NCBI GenBank assembly: GCA_945870175.1
Contig: CAMBRJ010000051.1
Location: 1 to 10,952 of the forward strand
Direction: 5' to 3'
DNA length: 10,952 nt
Source of the DNA: Gemmatimonas phototrophica
GTDB lineage: Bacteria; Gemmatimonadota; Gemmatimonadetes; Gemmatimonadales; Gemmatimonadaceae
Positions 1-5,249 of the stretch are shown here, in pieces; the stretch's first letter is position 1, and every line of letters starts with the position of its first letter. The notes beneath the pieces were generated by a model. It worked only from the letters and a program-made list of their open reading frames with translations. It was not told where the DNA came from and did not search any database. Both the position numbers and the translations under genes were made by a program.

Positions 1-105
1 AAAGAAGGCATTGAGTAGGACCAGCAGCAGTACGACGAGCAATCGCCCCGAAGCGGTACCGAAGGTGATCTCGTGGACGACGGGCAAAGAAGGGTCAGCA
101 AGCAT
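1..105 (-). CDS. N-terminus of a HlyC/CorC-like (CNNM/DUF21) membrane protein, partial
   Basis: Read on the minus strand from an ATG at 105-103, the frame is open to the window edge (35 codons). It gives a short polar start (MLADPSLPVVHEITFG) followed by a strongly hydrophobic helix, LLVVLLLVLLNAFF. A first helix ending in a small residue-Asn-Ala-Phe-Phe is typical of the DUF21/CNNM transmembrane domain of HlyC/CorC (TlyC-like) proteins, which are linked to divalent cation transport and usually carry CBS domains further on. Only the beginning is present, so the catalytic or CBS parts cannot be checked. No clear Shine-Dalgarno sequence precedes the ATG, so the start is provisional. The gene is divergent from the kinase gene at 145; the two share an intergenic space of about 40 bp (or up to about 145 bp if the kinase starts at 250), which must hold promoters for both. 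The family call is from the N-terminal motif alone. Confidence 0.5.
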   Translation of the reverse strand, partial: MLADPSLPVVHEITFGTASGRLLVVLLLVLLNAFF

Positions 106-144
106 ACTGAAAGGAAACGGACACGCCGGTGATTCGTCAGGGTA

Positions 145-2007
145 GTGCAATCTGCAAGAGTGCCGAGCATTCCGCTTCTCCGGCGTTCTGCAAGACTCAC
201 GACCTCTGTGCGATATACCCCCGCGATCCCGTACGAACCGATTCAGGACATGCTCGACCCGCGCCGCGTCCTGCGCTGGGTCTGGCTTGGCCGCGTCGTC
301 CTCTCGTGTGCGATTCTGGTGGCGGCGGTCTTCGTCTGGAGTGAGGCGGCGCCCAGCGACACGCTGATCGCGACGCTGGCCTTCGCCTGTGCGACCCTGG
401 CGACGATCGGTTCCGCGCTCTACGGCGAATTCGAACGGCGCGCGTTGGGGATGGGCTTCTATGCCATCCAGTGCGCGATCGACTTGGCGCTGGTCACGGC
501 CGTCGTGCACATCACGGGCGGCTGGAGCTCCCAGTTCGCCGCCCTCTATATCTTGGTCATCGCCAGCGCGGCCTTGCTGCTGCCCTTCCGGGGCGGACTG
601 GCGGTGGCGGCCGGCGCCTGCCTGCTGTACTCGGCCGATGTGCTCCTGTTGCGGCCGGGAACGCCCTACGTCGGCATCACCGTCCAGATCGCGGTGTTCG
701 TGGTCGTCGCGATCGGCTCCGGGTATGTGTCCTCACGTCTCCGTCAGGCGGGTATGGGTCGCGAGGCCCTCGCGGCGCAGCTGGTGAAGGTCCAGCTCGA
801 AGCGGCCGACATCTTGCGCACGATTCGATCCGGCATCATGACCGTCGACGCGCAGGGGCGACTCCTCTACGCGAACCCCGCGGCGTCCGAACTCCTCGGG
901 CTCGAGCTTCGGCCGCTCGTTGGGCGGCCGGTGTTGCACACGCTGCTCGGCGTGTCACCGGAGCTCGCCACGCTGCTCGAGCAGTCGTCGCGCGAGGGCA
1001 CACGGACCACGCGTGCCGAGGGAGTGATTCACCGGGACGGCGAGACGGTGGAGATCGGTGTCACGACCACGGTGGCCAATGGTACGCGACAGGACGGCAG
1101 TGTGACGGCGACCGCGATCTTTCAGGACATCTCGGATAGCAAGCGCATTCAGGCATTGCACATTCGCGCCGAACGACTGCAGGCCGTGGCTGAACTCAGC
1201 GCATCCTTGGCGCACGAAATCCGGAATCCGCTGGCGTCGATTCGCAGCGCCACCGAGCAGCTGGCGCGCCGTCGTACGCGGTCGTCGGCGCCGACGGCCG
1301 ACGATGACGACGAGCGCATCTTGCACGATTTGGTCGTGCGCGAGGCCGATCGACTGAGTCGATTGCTTGCCGACTTCCTCGACTTTGCCCGAGCGCGTGT
1401 GACGCGCGTGAGCCGCCTCGATCTGGGCGCGATCGTGAACGCGGCCTCGATGATCGCCGCCTCGCACCCCGATCGGGGCGCCGGCGTGCAGGTCCGGGTG
1501 AGCGTGGCGCCCGAATTGCCGCCGGTGGAAGGGGACGAGGATCTGCTGCATCGCGCCGTCTTCAACCTGGTGCTCAATGCCGTGCAGGCCGTAGGACCCG
1601 AGGGGCATGTGTTCGTCGAGGTCGACCGCTATCGCCCGACCGGCGAACATGGCGCGGCGTCGGCGATGCTCACCGGTGAGCTGTTGACGGTGAGCGTAAC
1701 CGATGACGGCCCCGGGGTCCCGCCTGAGCTCAAAGACCGCCTGTTCGAACCGTTCGTGACCGGCAAGGCCGGCGGCACCGGACTCGGACTCCCGGTGGTC
1801 CATCGGGCGGTTGAGGCGCATCGCGGTGTCGTGCTGGTGGATTCGCTGACCCGCGGTACGCGCTTTACGCTGCTGCTCCCGATCGCCACGGACCACGACG
1901 CGTCGCGTCGCGGTGAAACGCCCGAGTACAATGCGGTCCCCTTCGAGCCGCATCCGGACGATGCGGTGAACGCTCGGCTTCCTCGCCTTTCCGGAGTAGC
2001 ACCGTGA
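145..2007 (+). CDS. pilS: PilS-type sensor histidine kinase (6 TM, PAS, HisKA, HATPase)
   Basis: Membrane sensor kinase of the PilS/NtrB type, expected to phosphorylate the activator encoded next door and so control pilin transcription. Residues about 45-200 form roughly six hydrophobic helices with almost no periplasmic loops, as in PilS. A PAS-like region follows (about 220-335; IRSGIMTVDAQGRLLYANPAA). The HisKA box is LAHEIRNPLASIRS with phospho-acceptor His357. The ATP-binding domain has an N box (NLVLNAVQAV, 474-483), a G1 box (TDDGPG) and a G2 box (GTGLGL, 544-549). A Pro/Asp-rich tail of about 38 residues of unknown role ends the protein. The start is uncertain: GTG at 145 has a weak site, and an in-frame ATG at 250 (residue 36, MLDPRRVLRW) matches where related kinases usually begin, giving 585 residues. 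The stop overlaps the GTG of the downstream gene as GTGA, so the two are translationally coupled. The call is strong for domain architecture and good for the name because pilin genes follow immediately. Confidence 0.85.
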   Translation: MQSARVPSIPLLRRSARLTTSVRYTPAIPYEPIQDMLDPRRVLRWVWLGRVVLSCAILVAAVFVWSEAAPSDTLIATLAFACATLATIGSALYGEFERRALGMGFYAIQCAIDLALVTAVVHITGGWSSQFAALYILVIASAALLLPFRGGLAVAAGACLLYSADVLLLRPGTPYVGITVQIAVFVVVAIGSGYVSSRLRQAGMGREALAAQLVKVQLEAADILRTIRSGIMTVDAQGRLLYANPAASELLGLELRPLVGRPVLHTLLGVSPELATLLEQSSREGTRTTRAEGVIHRDGETVEIGVTTTVANGTRQDGSVTATAIFQDISDSKRIQALHIRAERLQAVAELSASLAHEIRNPLASIRSATEQLARRRTRSSAPTADDDDERILHDLVVREADRLSRLLADFLDFARARVTRVSRLDLGAIVNAASMIAASHPDRGAGVQVRVSVAPELPPVEGDEDLLHRAVFNLVLNAVQAVGPEGHVFVEVDRYRPTGEHGAASAMLTGELLTVSVTDDGPGVPPELKDRLFEPFVTGKAGGTGLGLPVVHRAVEAHRGVVLVDSLTRGTRFTLLLPIATDHDASRRGETPEYNAVPFEPHPDDAVNARLPRLSGVAP

Positions 2008-2798
2008 CCCTTCCCGCCCTCGCCGGTGACGCACCGCGCGTGCTCATCGTGGACGACGAAACGGGCATTCTCGATTCGCTACGCATTCTGCTGAAGAACG
2101 AGGGGTTCATCCCGTTCACGGCCCACGGTGGCCGCGCCGGCGTGGAGCGCATCCCCGAGCTGCGACCGGACATCGTACTGACCGACGTGCGGATGCCCGA
2201 TGTGAGCGGTGTGCAGGTCTTGAGTACTGCCCGTCAGGTCGATCCCGATGTCCCGGTGATCCTGATGACGGCACAAGCCACCTTGCAGTCTGCCATGCAG
2301 GCGGTAAACGAGGGCGCGTTCTACTACATCCAAAAGCCGTTCCGCAACGACGAGCTGCTGGCGATCCTGCGTCGTGCCGCCGAGCATCGCAAGCTGCGCG
2401 TCGAGAACAAAACGCTGAAGCAGGAGATCAAGCGGCGCGAGCGCACGACCAGTGGCCGTCCCATCGGACGCAGCAAGCCGTGGCTCGATGTGCTGCGTCT
2501 GGCCGAGACGGTCGCCCCGACAGATTCCACCGTGCTGATTACCGGCGAGTCCGGCACCGGTAAGGAAGTGATCGCACGATACATCCACGAGTTGAGCACG
2601 CGATCGGACCACAGTTTTCTGTCCATTAATTGCGGCGCCCTGCCGGAGTCGTTGCTGGAGAGTGAACTCTTCGGCCACGTGAAGGGCTCATTCACTGGTG
2701 CCGTGAAAGACAAGACCGGTCTGTTCACGGCGGCCAATCAGGGCACGTTCTTTTTGGACGAAATCGGCGAGACAACGGCGTCGATTCAGGTCAAATGA
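2004..2798 (+). CDS. N-terminal part of the PilR-like activator: receiver plus first half of AAA+ domain
   Basis: The 264-residue product ends at the TGA. Residues 11-125 are a CheY-like receiver: acidic pair Asp17-Asp18, phospho-acceptor Asp61 in LTDVRMP, switch residue Thr89 (LMTA) and Lys111 in the KPF motif. A helical linker (125-150) leads into the AAA+ core. The core shows Walker A GESGTGKE (181-188), the sigma-54 contact loop as GSFTGA (228-233, a Ser variant of GAFTGA) and Walker B GTFFLDEIGE (247-256). It stops nine residues past Walker B, before sensor I, the arginine fingers, sensor II and the DNA-binding domain. If made, this truncated protein could still accept phosphate from the kinase and might act as a phosphate sink or dominant-negative partner, but not as an activator. 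That is inference. Confidence 0.7.
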   Translation: MTLPALAGDAPRVLIVDDETGILDSLRILLKNEGFIPFTAHGGRAGVERIPELRPDIVLTDVRMPDVSGVQVLSTARQVDPDVPVILMTAQATLQSAMQAVNEGAFYYIQKPFRNDELLAILRRAAEHRKLRVENKTLKQEIKRRERTTSGRPIGRSKPWLDVLRLAETVAPTDSTVLITGESGTGKEVIARYIHELSTRSDHSFLSINCGALPESLLESELFGHVKGSFTGAVKDKTGLFTAANQGTFFLDEIGETTASIQVK

Positions 2799-2807
2799 CT
2801 GCGGGTC

Positions 2808-3386
2808 TTGCAGCAGCGTGAAGTGATTCCCGTCGGTGCCACGGAAGCGGTGTCGGTGGACACGCGCGTGCTAGCCGCCACCAATCGCGACCTCGAGGAA
2901 GAGATCAAGCGCGGCAGCTTTCGTCCCGACTTGTTCTATCGACTGAACGTCATCGCCGTGCACCTGCCGCCGCTGCGCCATCGTCAGGACGACATTCCCT
3001 TGCTGGCCGAGTCGTTCCTCGCTCGCAGCGCGACGCTGCGGAACGAAGGGGTGAAGATGCTGCGTGACGACACGCTCGACGCGCTGATGGCGTACGCCTG
3101 GCCTGGCAATGTGCGTGAACTCGAGAACGCGCTCGAGCGCGCGGTGATCCTGTCGACCGGCTCCGTGATCGATCCCGATGCGCTCCCAGAGCGCGTGACG
3201 GCCCGTCGGGCCGAGCCGCTGGTCAGCGAACGCACGCCGGTCTCGCCCACGCTCGAAGCCATCGAGCGCGCGTATATCCAATGGGTGCTCCAGAACGAAG
3301 GGGGAAACAAGAGTCGTGCGGCCGACATGCTTGGCATCGATCCGTCTACGCTGTACCGAAAACTTGCCCGCTACGGAGAGGCCTGA
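2808..3386 (+). CDS. C-terminal part of the PilR-like activator: rest of AAA+ domain and Fis-type HTH
   Basis: This continues the same frame after the TGA, with four sense codons before position 2808 that also fit the family (LRVL). It contains QQREVIPVG, sensor I (LAATNRDL), the arginine-finger segment (FRPDLFYRLNV), LPPLRHRQDDIPLLAE, sensor II (YAWPGNVRELENALERA) and a C-terminal Fis-type helix-turn-helix (NKSRAADMLGIDPSTLYRKL). The TTG at 2808 is not a convincing initiation codon: it lies inside a conserved motif and there is no Shine-Dalgarno sequence before it. The first in-frame ATG is at 3057, which would leave only sensor II and the HTH. I therefore treat this as the stranded second half of one gene, not an independent gene. 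Its close agreement with the family means that loss of function, if real, is very recent. Confidence 0.65.
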   Translation: MQQREVIPVGATEAVSVDTRVLAATNRDLEEEIKRGSFRPDLFYRLNVIAVHLPPLRHRQDDIPLLAESFLARSATLRNEGVKMLRDDTLDALMAYAWPGNVRELENALERAVILSTGSVIDPDALPERVTARRAEPLVSERTPVSPTLEAIERAYIQWVLQNEGGNKSRAADMLGIDPSTLYRKLARYGEA

Positions 3387-3388
3387 TC

Positions 3389-3760
3389 ATGACAGCACGA
3401 ATGCGACGTCGCAGCGCTTTTACCATCATCGAATTGTTGGTCGTCGTGCTGATCATCGGCATTCTGGCGTCGATCGCCATCACGAAATTCGGGGATTCGA
3501 AGCGCCGCGCGTATCTCACCGCGATGAAGTCGGATCTGCGGGGGTTGGCCACGGTCGCCGAATCCCAGTTCACGTCGGACAACTCGTATGAGAACGTGGT
3601 GGCGCCGCAGGGCTCGGATGGCGTGACGCTGACGTTCACCGGTACGTCGTCCGGGTGGTCCGCCGCGGCGAGACACGTGGGTGTGCCAGAGGTCGAATGC
3701 TCGATCGCCGCGGGGGCGTTGCTGGCTGCGGATGCGCCGAGTGAGCCGGTCTGTCAGTAG
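3389..3760 (+). CDS. Divergent type IV pilin-like protein (pilin 1)
   Basis: A 123-residue prepilin. A basic leader (MTARMRRRSA) precedes FTIIELLVVVLIIGILASIA, the T4P N-terminal helix with Glu5 present. Two things are unusual: the residue before the cleavage site is Ala, not Gly, and mature residue 22, normally Pro, is Thr (ITKF). Two cysteines (104 and 122) could form the C-terminal D-region disulfide. It aligns along its length with the two downstream pilins (AYLTAMKSDLRG, SDNSYENVVAPQG, GVTLTFTGTSSGW), so it is an old paralogue. ATG 3389 is chosen because GGAGAGG (3375-3381) sits 7 nt upstream; ATG 3401 is a less likely alternative. It begins 2 bp after the activator stop, so it belongs to the kinase-regulator operon, unlike the other two pilins, and no sigma-54 promoter precedes it. 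Likely a minor or low-abundance pilin; a pseudopilin is also possible. Confidence 0.85.
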   Translation: MTARMRRRSAFTIIELLVVVLIIGILASIAITKFGDSKRRAYLTAMKSDLRGLATVAESQFTSDNSYENVVAPQGSDGVTLTFTGTSSGWSAAARHVGVPEVECSIAAGALLAADAPSEPVCQ

Positions 3761-3790
3761 CGATCGCAGCGGCTGCTGTCCGGCTCGATG

Positions 3791-3827
3791 CGTGGCATGT
3801 GCGGTTGCACGTGCCACGTTGTTGTTC
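3791..3827 (+). terminator. Rho-independent terminator after pilin 1
   Basis: A 12-bp stem (3791-3802 with 3807-3818, one G-U pair) closes a GGTT loop and is followed by the T-rich run TTGTTGTTC. It starts 31 bases after the stop of pilin 1 and separates the kinase-regulator-pilin 1 operon from the next pilin gene. Confidence 0.75.
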
Positions 3828-3852
3828 GTGGCCGGAGGTCTCCGTATCACAC

Positions 3853-3875
3853 GTGGCGCCCGGGTATCACGCCAC
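3853..3875. promoter_or_regulatory. Inverted repeat, possible activator binding site upstream of the pilin 2 promoter
   Basis: GTGGCG (3853-3858) and CGCCAC (3870-3875) form a perfect 6-bp inverted repeat with an 11-base gap. It lies about 150 bp upstream of the sigma-54 -24 element, within the range where NtrC-family activators bind. There is no poly-T tail, so a terminator is unlikely. I did not find an identical copy upstream of pilin 3, so the role is speculative. The rest of 3828-4022 shows no gene or clear element to me. Confidence 0.25.
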
Positions 3876-4022
3876 CGGAATAGCTCCCCGCCATGTCGCA
3901 CGGAATATCCATTGCACGCTGCAAGAATCCTTGCGAAAGGCGATGCGCAATACGCCGAGTAGATCTGGGTTGAAATGATGCAAGCGTTTGCGCGGCAGCG
4001 GGTTAGCATGGTTCCGCCAGCG

Positions 4023-4038
4023 TGGCAAGGCAGTTGCA
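4023..4038 (+). promoter_or_regulatory. Sigma-54 (-24/-12) promoter of pilin 2
   Basis: The sequence TGGCAAGGCAGTTGCA matches the RpoN consensus TGGCAC(G)-N4-TTGCW, with GG (4024-4025) and GC (4036-4037) exactly 10 bases apart. The expected transcription start is near 4049, about 62 bases before the pilin ATG. pilA in other bacteria is classically RpoN- and PilR-dependent, and the gene for such an activator lies just upstream. No other sigma factor motif is evident here. Confidence 0.85.
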
Positions 4039-4046
4039 CTTAGCCA

Positions 4047-4066
4047 TGGTGTCGCGTCGGACACCA
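4047..4066 (+). promoter_or_regulatory. Stem-loop at the predicted 5' end of the pilin 2 mRNA
   Basis: TGGTGTC (4047-4053) and GACACCA (4060-4066) form a perfect 7-bp inverted repeat with a 6-base gap. The predicted transcription start (about 4049) falls at its left arm, so the transcript would begin with this hairpin. Such 5' stems can protect abundant mRNAs from decay. Alternatively it is a DNA operator; the arms contain TGTC, a core reported for PilR sites in Pseudomonas, but downstream of the start this would be unusual. Confidence 0.4.
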
Positions 4067-4110
4067 CCACGGGTGACCAGCGTCGTTTGACCCCCACTGG
4101 AGCATACAAT

Positions 4111-4485
4111 ATGCAGCGCACTCGCAAGGGTTTTACCCTCATCGAACTTCTCATCGTCGTCGTCATCATCGGCATTCTCGCCGCGATTGCGATCCCGAAG
4201 TTTGCCGACACCAAGCGCAAGGCGTACGTGACGGCCATGAAGTCGGACCTGAAGAACATGGTGTCATCGGCCGAAGCGTACTTCTCGGACAACAACAGCT
4301 ACGCCGGCTACACCGCGCCGACGGGTTCGTCGGGTGTCTCGCTCACGTTTGCGGGTTCGGCGACGGGTTGGGCGGGCACGGCAACGCATGCGAACGCCGC
4401 TGGCGCCACCTGCTCGATCGGCACCGGCACGGACACGCCGGCCGGCCGGGCGCACGGCCAGCCGGGCGGCGCGACCTGCAAGTAA
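4111..4485 (+). CDS. pilA: Type IV major pilin, copy 1 (pilin 2)
   Basis: A 124-residue class IVa prepilin. The 7-residue leader MQRTRKG ends in the cleavage Gly; the mature protein starts FTLIELLIVVVIIGILAAIA with methylated Phe1, Glu5 and the usual Pro22 (IPKF). The globular part is short, rich in Gly, Ser, Thr and Ala, with Cys101 and Cys123 bounding a likely D-loop. It should be exported to the inner membrane, cleaved by a PilD-type peptidase and polymerised into the pilus fibre. ATG 4111 is preceded by GGAG (4099-4102, 8 nt); longer in-frame extensions would place residues before the leader that pilins lack. It has its own sigma-54 promoter and terminator, so it is expected to be a strongly expressed single-gene transcript. 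It differs from the next pilin at only three residues (53, 113, 115). Confidence 0.93.
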   Translation: MQRTRKGFTLIELLIVVVIIGILAAIAIPKFADTKRKAYVTAMKSDLKNMVSSAEAYFSDNNSYAGYTAPTGSSGVSLTFAGSATGWAGTATHANAAGATCSIGTGTDTPAGRAHGQPGGATCK

Positions 4486-4492
4486 ATCCTCA

Positions 4493-4520
4493 CGCGGGCG
4501 GGGCTCTGCTCCGCCACGCG
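4493..4520 (+). repeat. GC-rich hairpin just after pilin 2
   Basis: CGCGGGCGG (4493-4501) can pair with CCGCCACGCG (4511-4520) with one bulged A. It begins 8 bases after the stop codon and has no T-run, so alone it is more likely an RNA 3'-end stabiliser or pause element than a terminator. It precedes the true terminator at 4542. Confidence 0.45.
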
Positions 4521-4541
4521 TAGGAGTGCCTGAGGGGGGGA

Positions 4542-4568
4542 GGGGTCGAGCGTATGCTCGGCCCCTTT
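4542..4568 (+). terminator. Rho-independent terminator after pilin 2
   Basis: A 10-bp stem, GGGGTCGAGC (4542-4551) with GCTCGGCCCC (4556-4565), including one T-G wobble, closes a GTAT loop and is followed by TTT. The T-run is short but the stem is very stable for this GC-rich genome. It insulates pilin 2 from pilin 3. From here to 4732 I see no gene or recognisable element. Confidence 0.65.
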
Positions 4569-4732
4569 GCCGTTGCCGCCCGCGACGAGTGTGCCGATTG
4601 CGCCGCGGTGCGTCGGCTCGATCAGGGTGTTCTGCGGAAAGGTCGCGGAATGAGGCAGTGTCGCGCGCAATCGAACGCGGCAACGAATGCATAACATCGT
4701 CAATGTGAATGACTTGCAAACATGCACGGAGG

Positions 4733-4748
4733 TGGTACGCCCCTTGCT
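4733..4748 (+). promoter_or_regulatory. Sigma-54 (-24/-12) promoter of pilin 3
   Basis: TGGTACGCCCCTTGCT fits the RpoN consensus with GG (4734-4735) and GC (4746-4747) 10 bases apart. The expected start is near 4759, giving a leader of about 50 bases. The element is not a copy of the pilin 2 promoter: only the consensus positions are shared, so both have been kept under selection. This strengthens the case that each is real. Confidence 0.85.
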
Positions 4749-4808
4749 TCACTAGCGGTCGACGACGCGGACATGACGTTCGCGCGCCTTCCTTATACGG
4801 AGCTTCTC

Positions 4809-5183
4809 ATGCAGCGCACTCGCAAGGGTTTCACCCTCATCGAACTTCTCATCGTCGTCGTGATCATCGGCATTCTCGCCGCGATCGCGATCCCGAAGTT
4901 CGCCGACACCAAGCGCAAGGCGTACGTGACGGCCATGAAGTCCGATCTGAAGAACATGGTGTCCGCGGCCGAAGCCTACTTCTCGGACAACAACAGCTAC
5001 GCCGGCTACACCGCGCCGACCGGTTCGTCGGGTGTCTCGCTCACGTTTGCGGGTTCGGCCACGGGTTGGGCGGGCACGGCAACGCATGCGAACGCCGCTG
5101 GCGCCACCTGCTCGATCGGCACCGGCACGGACACGCCGGCCGGCCTGGCGGAAGGCCAGCCGGGCGGCGCCACCTGCAAGTAA
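4809..5183 (+). CDS. pilA: Type IV major pilin, copy 2 (pilin 3)
   Basis: A 124-residue prepilin with the same leader (MQRTRKG), cleavage site, Glu5, Pro22 and cysteines (101, 123) as the upstream copy. The differences are Ser53Ala, Arg113Leu and His115Glu; the last two fall in the Cys-bounded D-loop, the part usually exposed on the fibre surface, and shift its charge. By my count 15 of 375 bases differ and 11 of those changes are silent. ATG 4809 is preceded by GGAG (4799-4802, 6 nt) and follows its own sigma-54 promoter. The flanks show no alignment with those of copy 1 beyond the GGAGC of the ribosome-binding site. Which copy is the main subunit cannot be told from sequence; both look functional. 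Confidence 0.93.
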   Translation: MQRTRKGFTLIELLIVVVIIGILAAIAIPKFADTKRKAYVTAMKSDLKNMVSAAEAYFSDNNSYAGYTAPTGSSGVSLTFAGSATGWAGTATHANAAGATCSIGTGTDTPAGLAEGQPGGATCK

Positions 5184-5194
5184 GGTGCACATGA

Positions 5195-5232
5195 CTCCAT
5201 CGCTGGTGCGCGTGGTCGTGCCATCGATGGAG
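5195..5232 (+). repeat. Long hairpin between pilin 3 and the second kinase
   Basis: CTCCATCG (5195-5202) pairs perfectly with CGATGGAG (5225-5232). Inside it TGGTGCG (5204-5210) pairs with CGTGCCA (5217-5223) using two wobbles, leaving a 6-base loop. There is no T-run. It could stabilise the 3' end of the abundant pilin 3 transcript or attenuate read-through into the kinase gene. It starts 12 bases after the pilin stop and ends 17 bases before the kinase ATG. Confidence 0.5.
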
Positions 5233-5249
5233 CCGTGGGGCCTCCGCTG

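Larger units (their letters stand above)
2004..3386 (+). pseudogene. pilR: PilR/NtrC-type sigma-54 activator interrupted by an in-frame TGA
   Basis: One continuous frame encodes a complete sigma-54-dependent response regulator (receiver, AAA+, Fis-type DNA-binding domain; about 460 codons, a normal PilR length) except that codon 265 is TGA (2796-2798). The break falls inside the very conserved stretch QVK-L-LRVLQ after Walker B: here QVK, stop, LRVLQQREV. Frame is kept on both sides and no other damage is visible. The start GTG at 2004 overlaps the kinase stop and has a good ribosome-binding site (GGAG 1993-1996, 7 nt spacing). As read, the product would be a receiver with half an ATPase and could not drive sigma-54 open-complex formation. 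Options are a recent nonsense mutation, a sequencing or assembly error, or TGA readthrough. A precursor one base away is TTA (Leu). The intact sigma-54 promoters downstream argue that an activator works in this strain, though another EBP elsewhere could serve. Confidence 0.75.

Noticed and set aside
2796..2820. Selenocysteine insertion at the TGA: a small hairpin CTGC-GGGTCTT-GCAG with a GGTCT loop follows, reminiscent of bacterial SECIS loops
   Set aside because: The hairpin begins directly after the TGA, too close for known bacterial SECIS spacing, the stem is only 4 bp, and the position is a structural Leu in AAA+ proteins, where Sec has no plausible role.
3281..3388. N-terminal extensions of pilin 1 (to 3281), pilin 2 (to 3988) and pilin 3 (to 4722)
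   Set aside because: The extensions would put long extra sequence before the short basic prepilin leader, run through the upstream gene, terminator or promoter, and ignore good ribosome-binding sites at the shorter starts.
3792..3808. A second sigma-54-like sequence, TGGCATG followed by TTGCA, upstream of pilin 2
   Set aside because: GG and GC are 11 rather than 10 bases apart, and the sequence is fully explained as the stem and loop of the terminator at 3791-3827.
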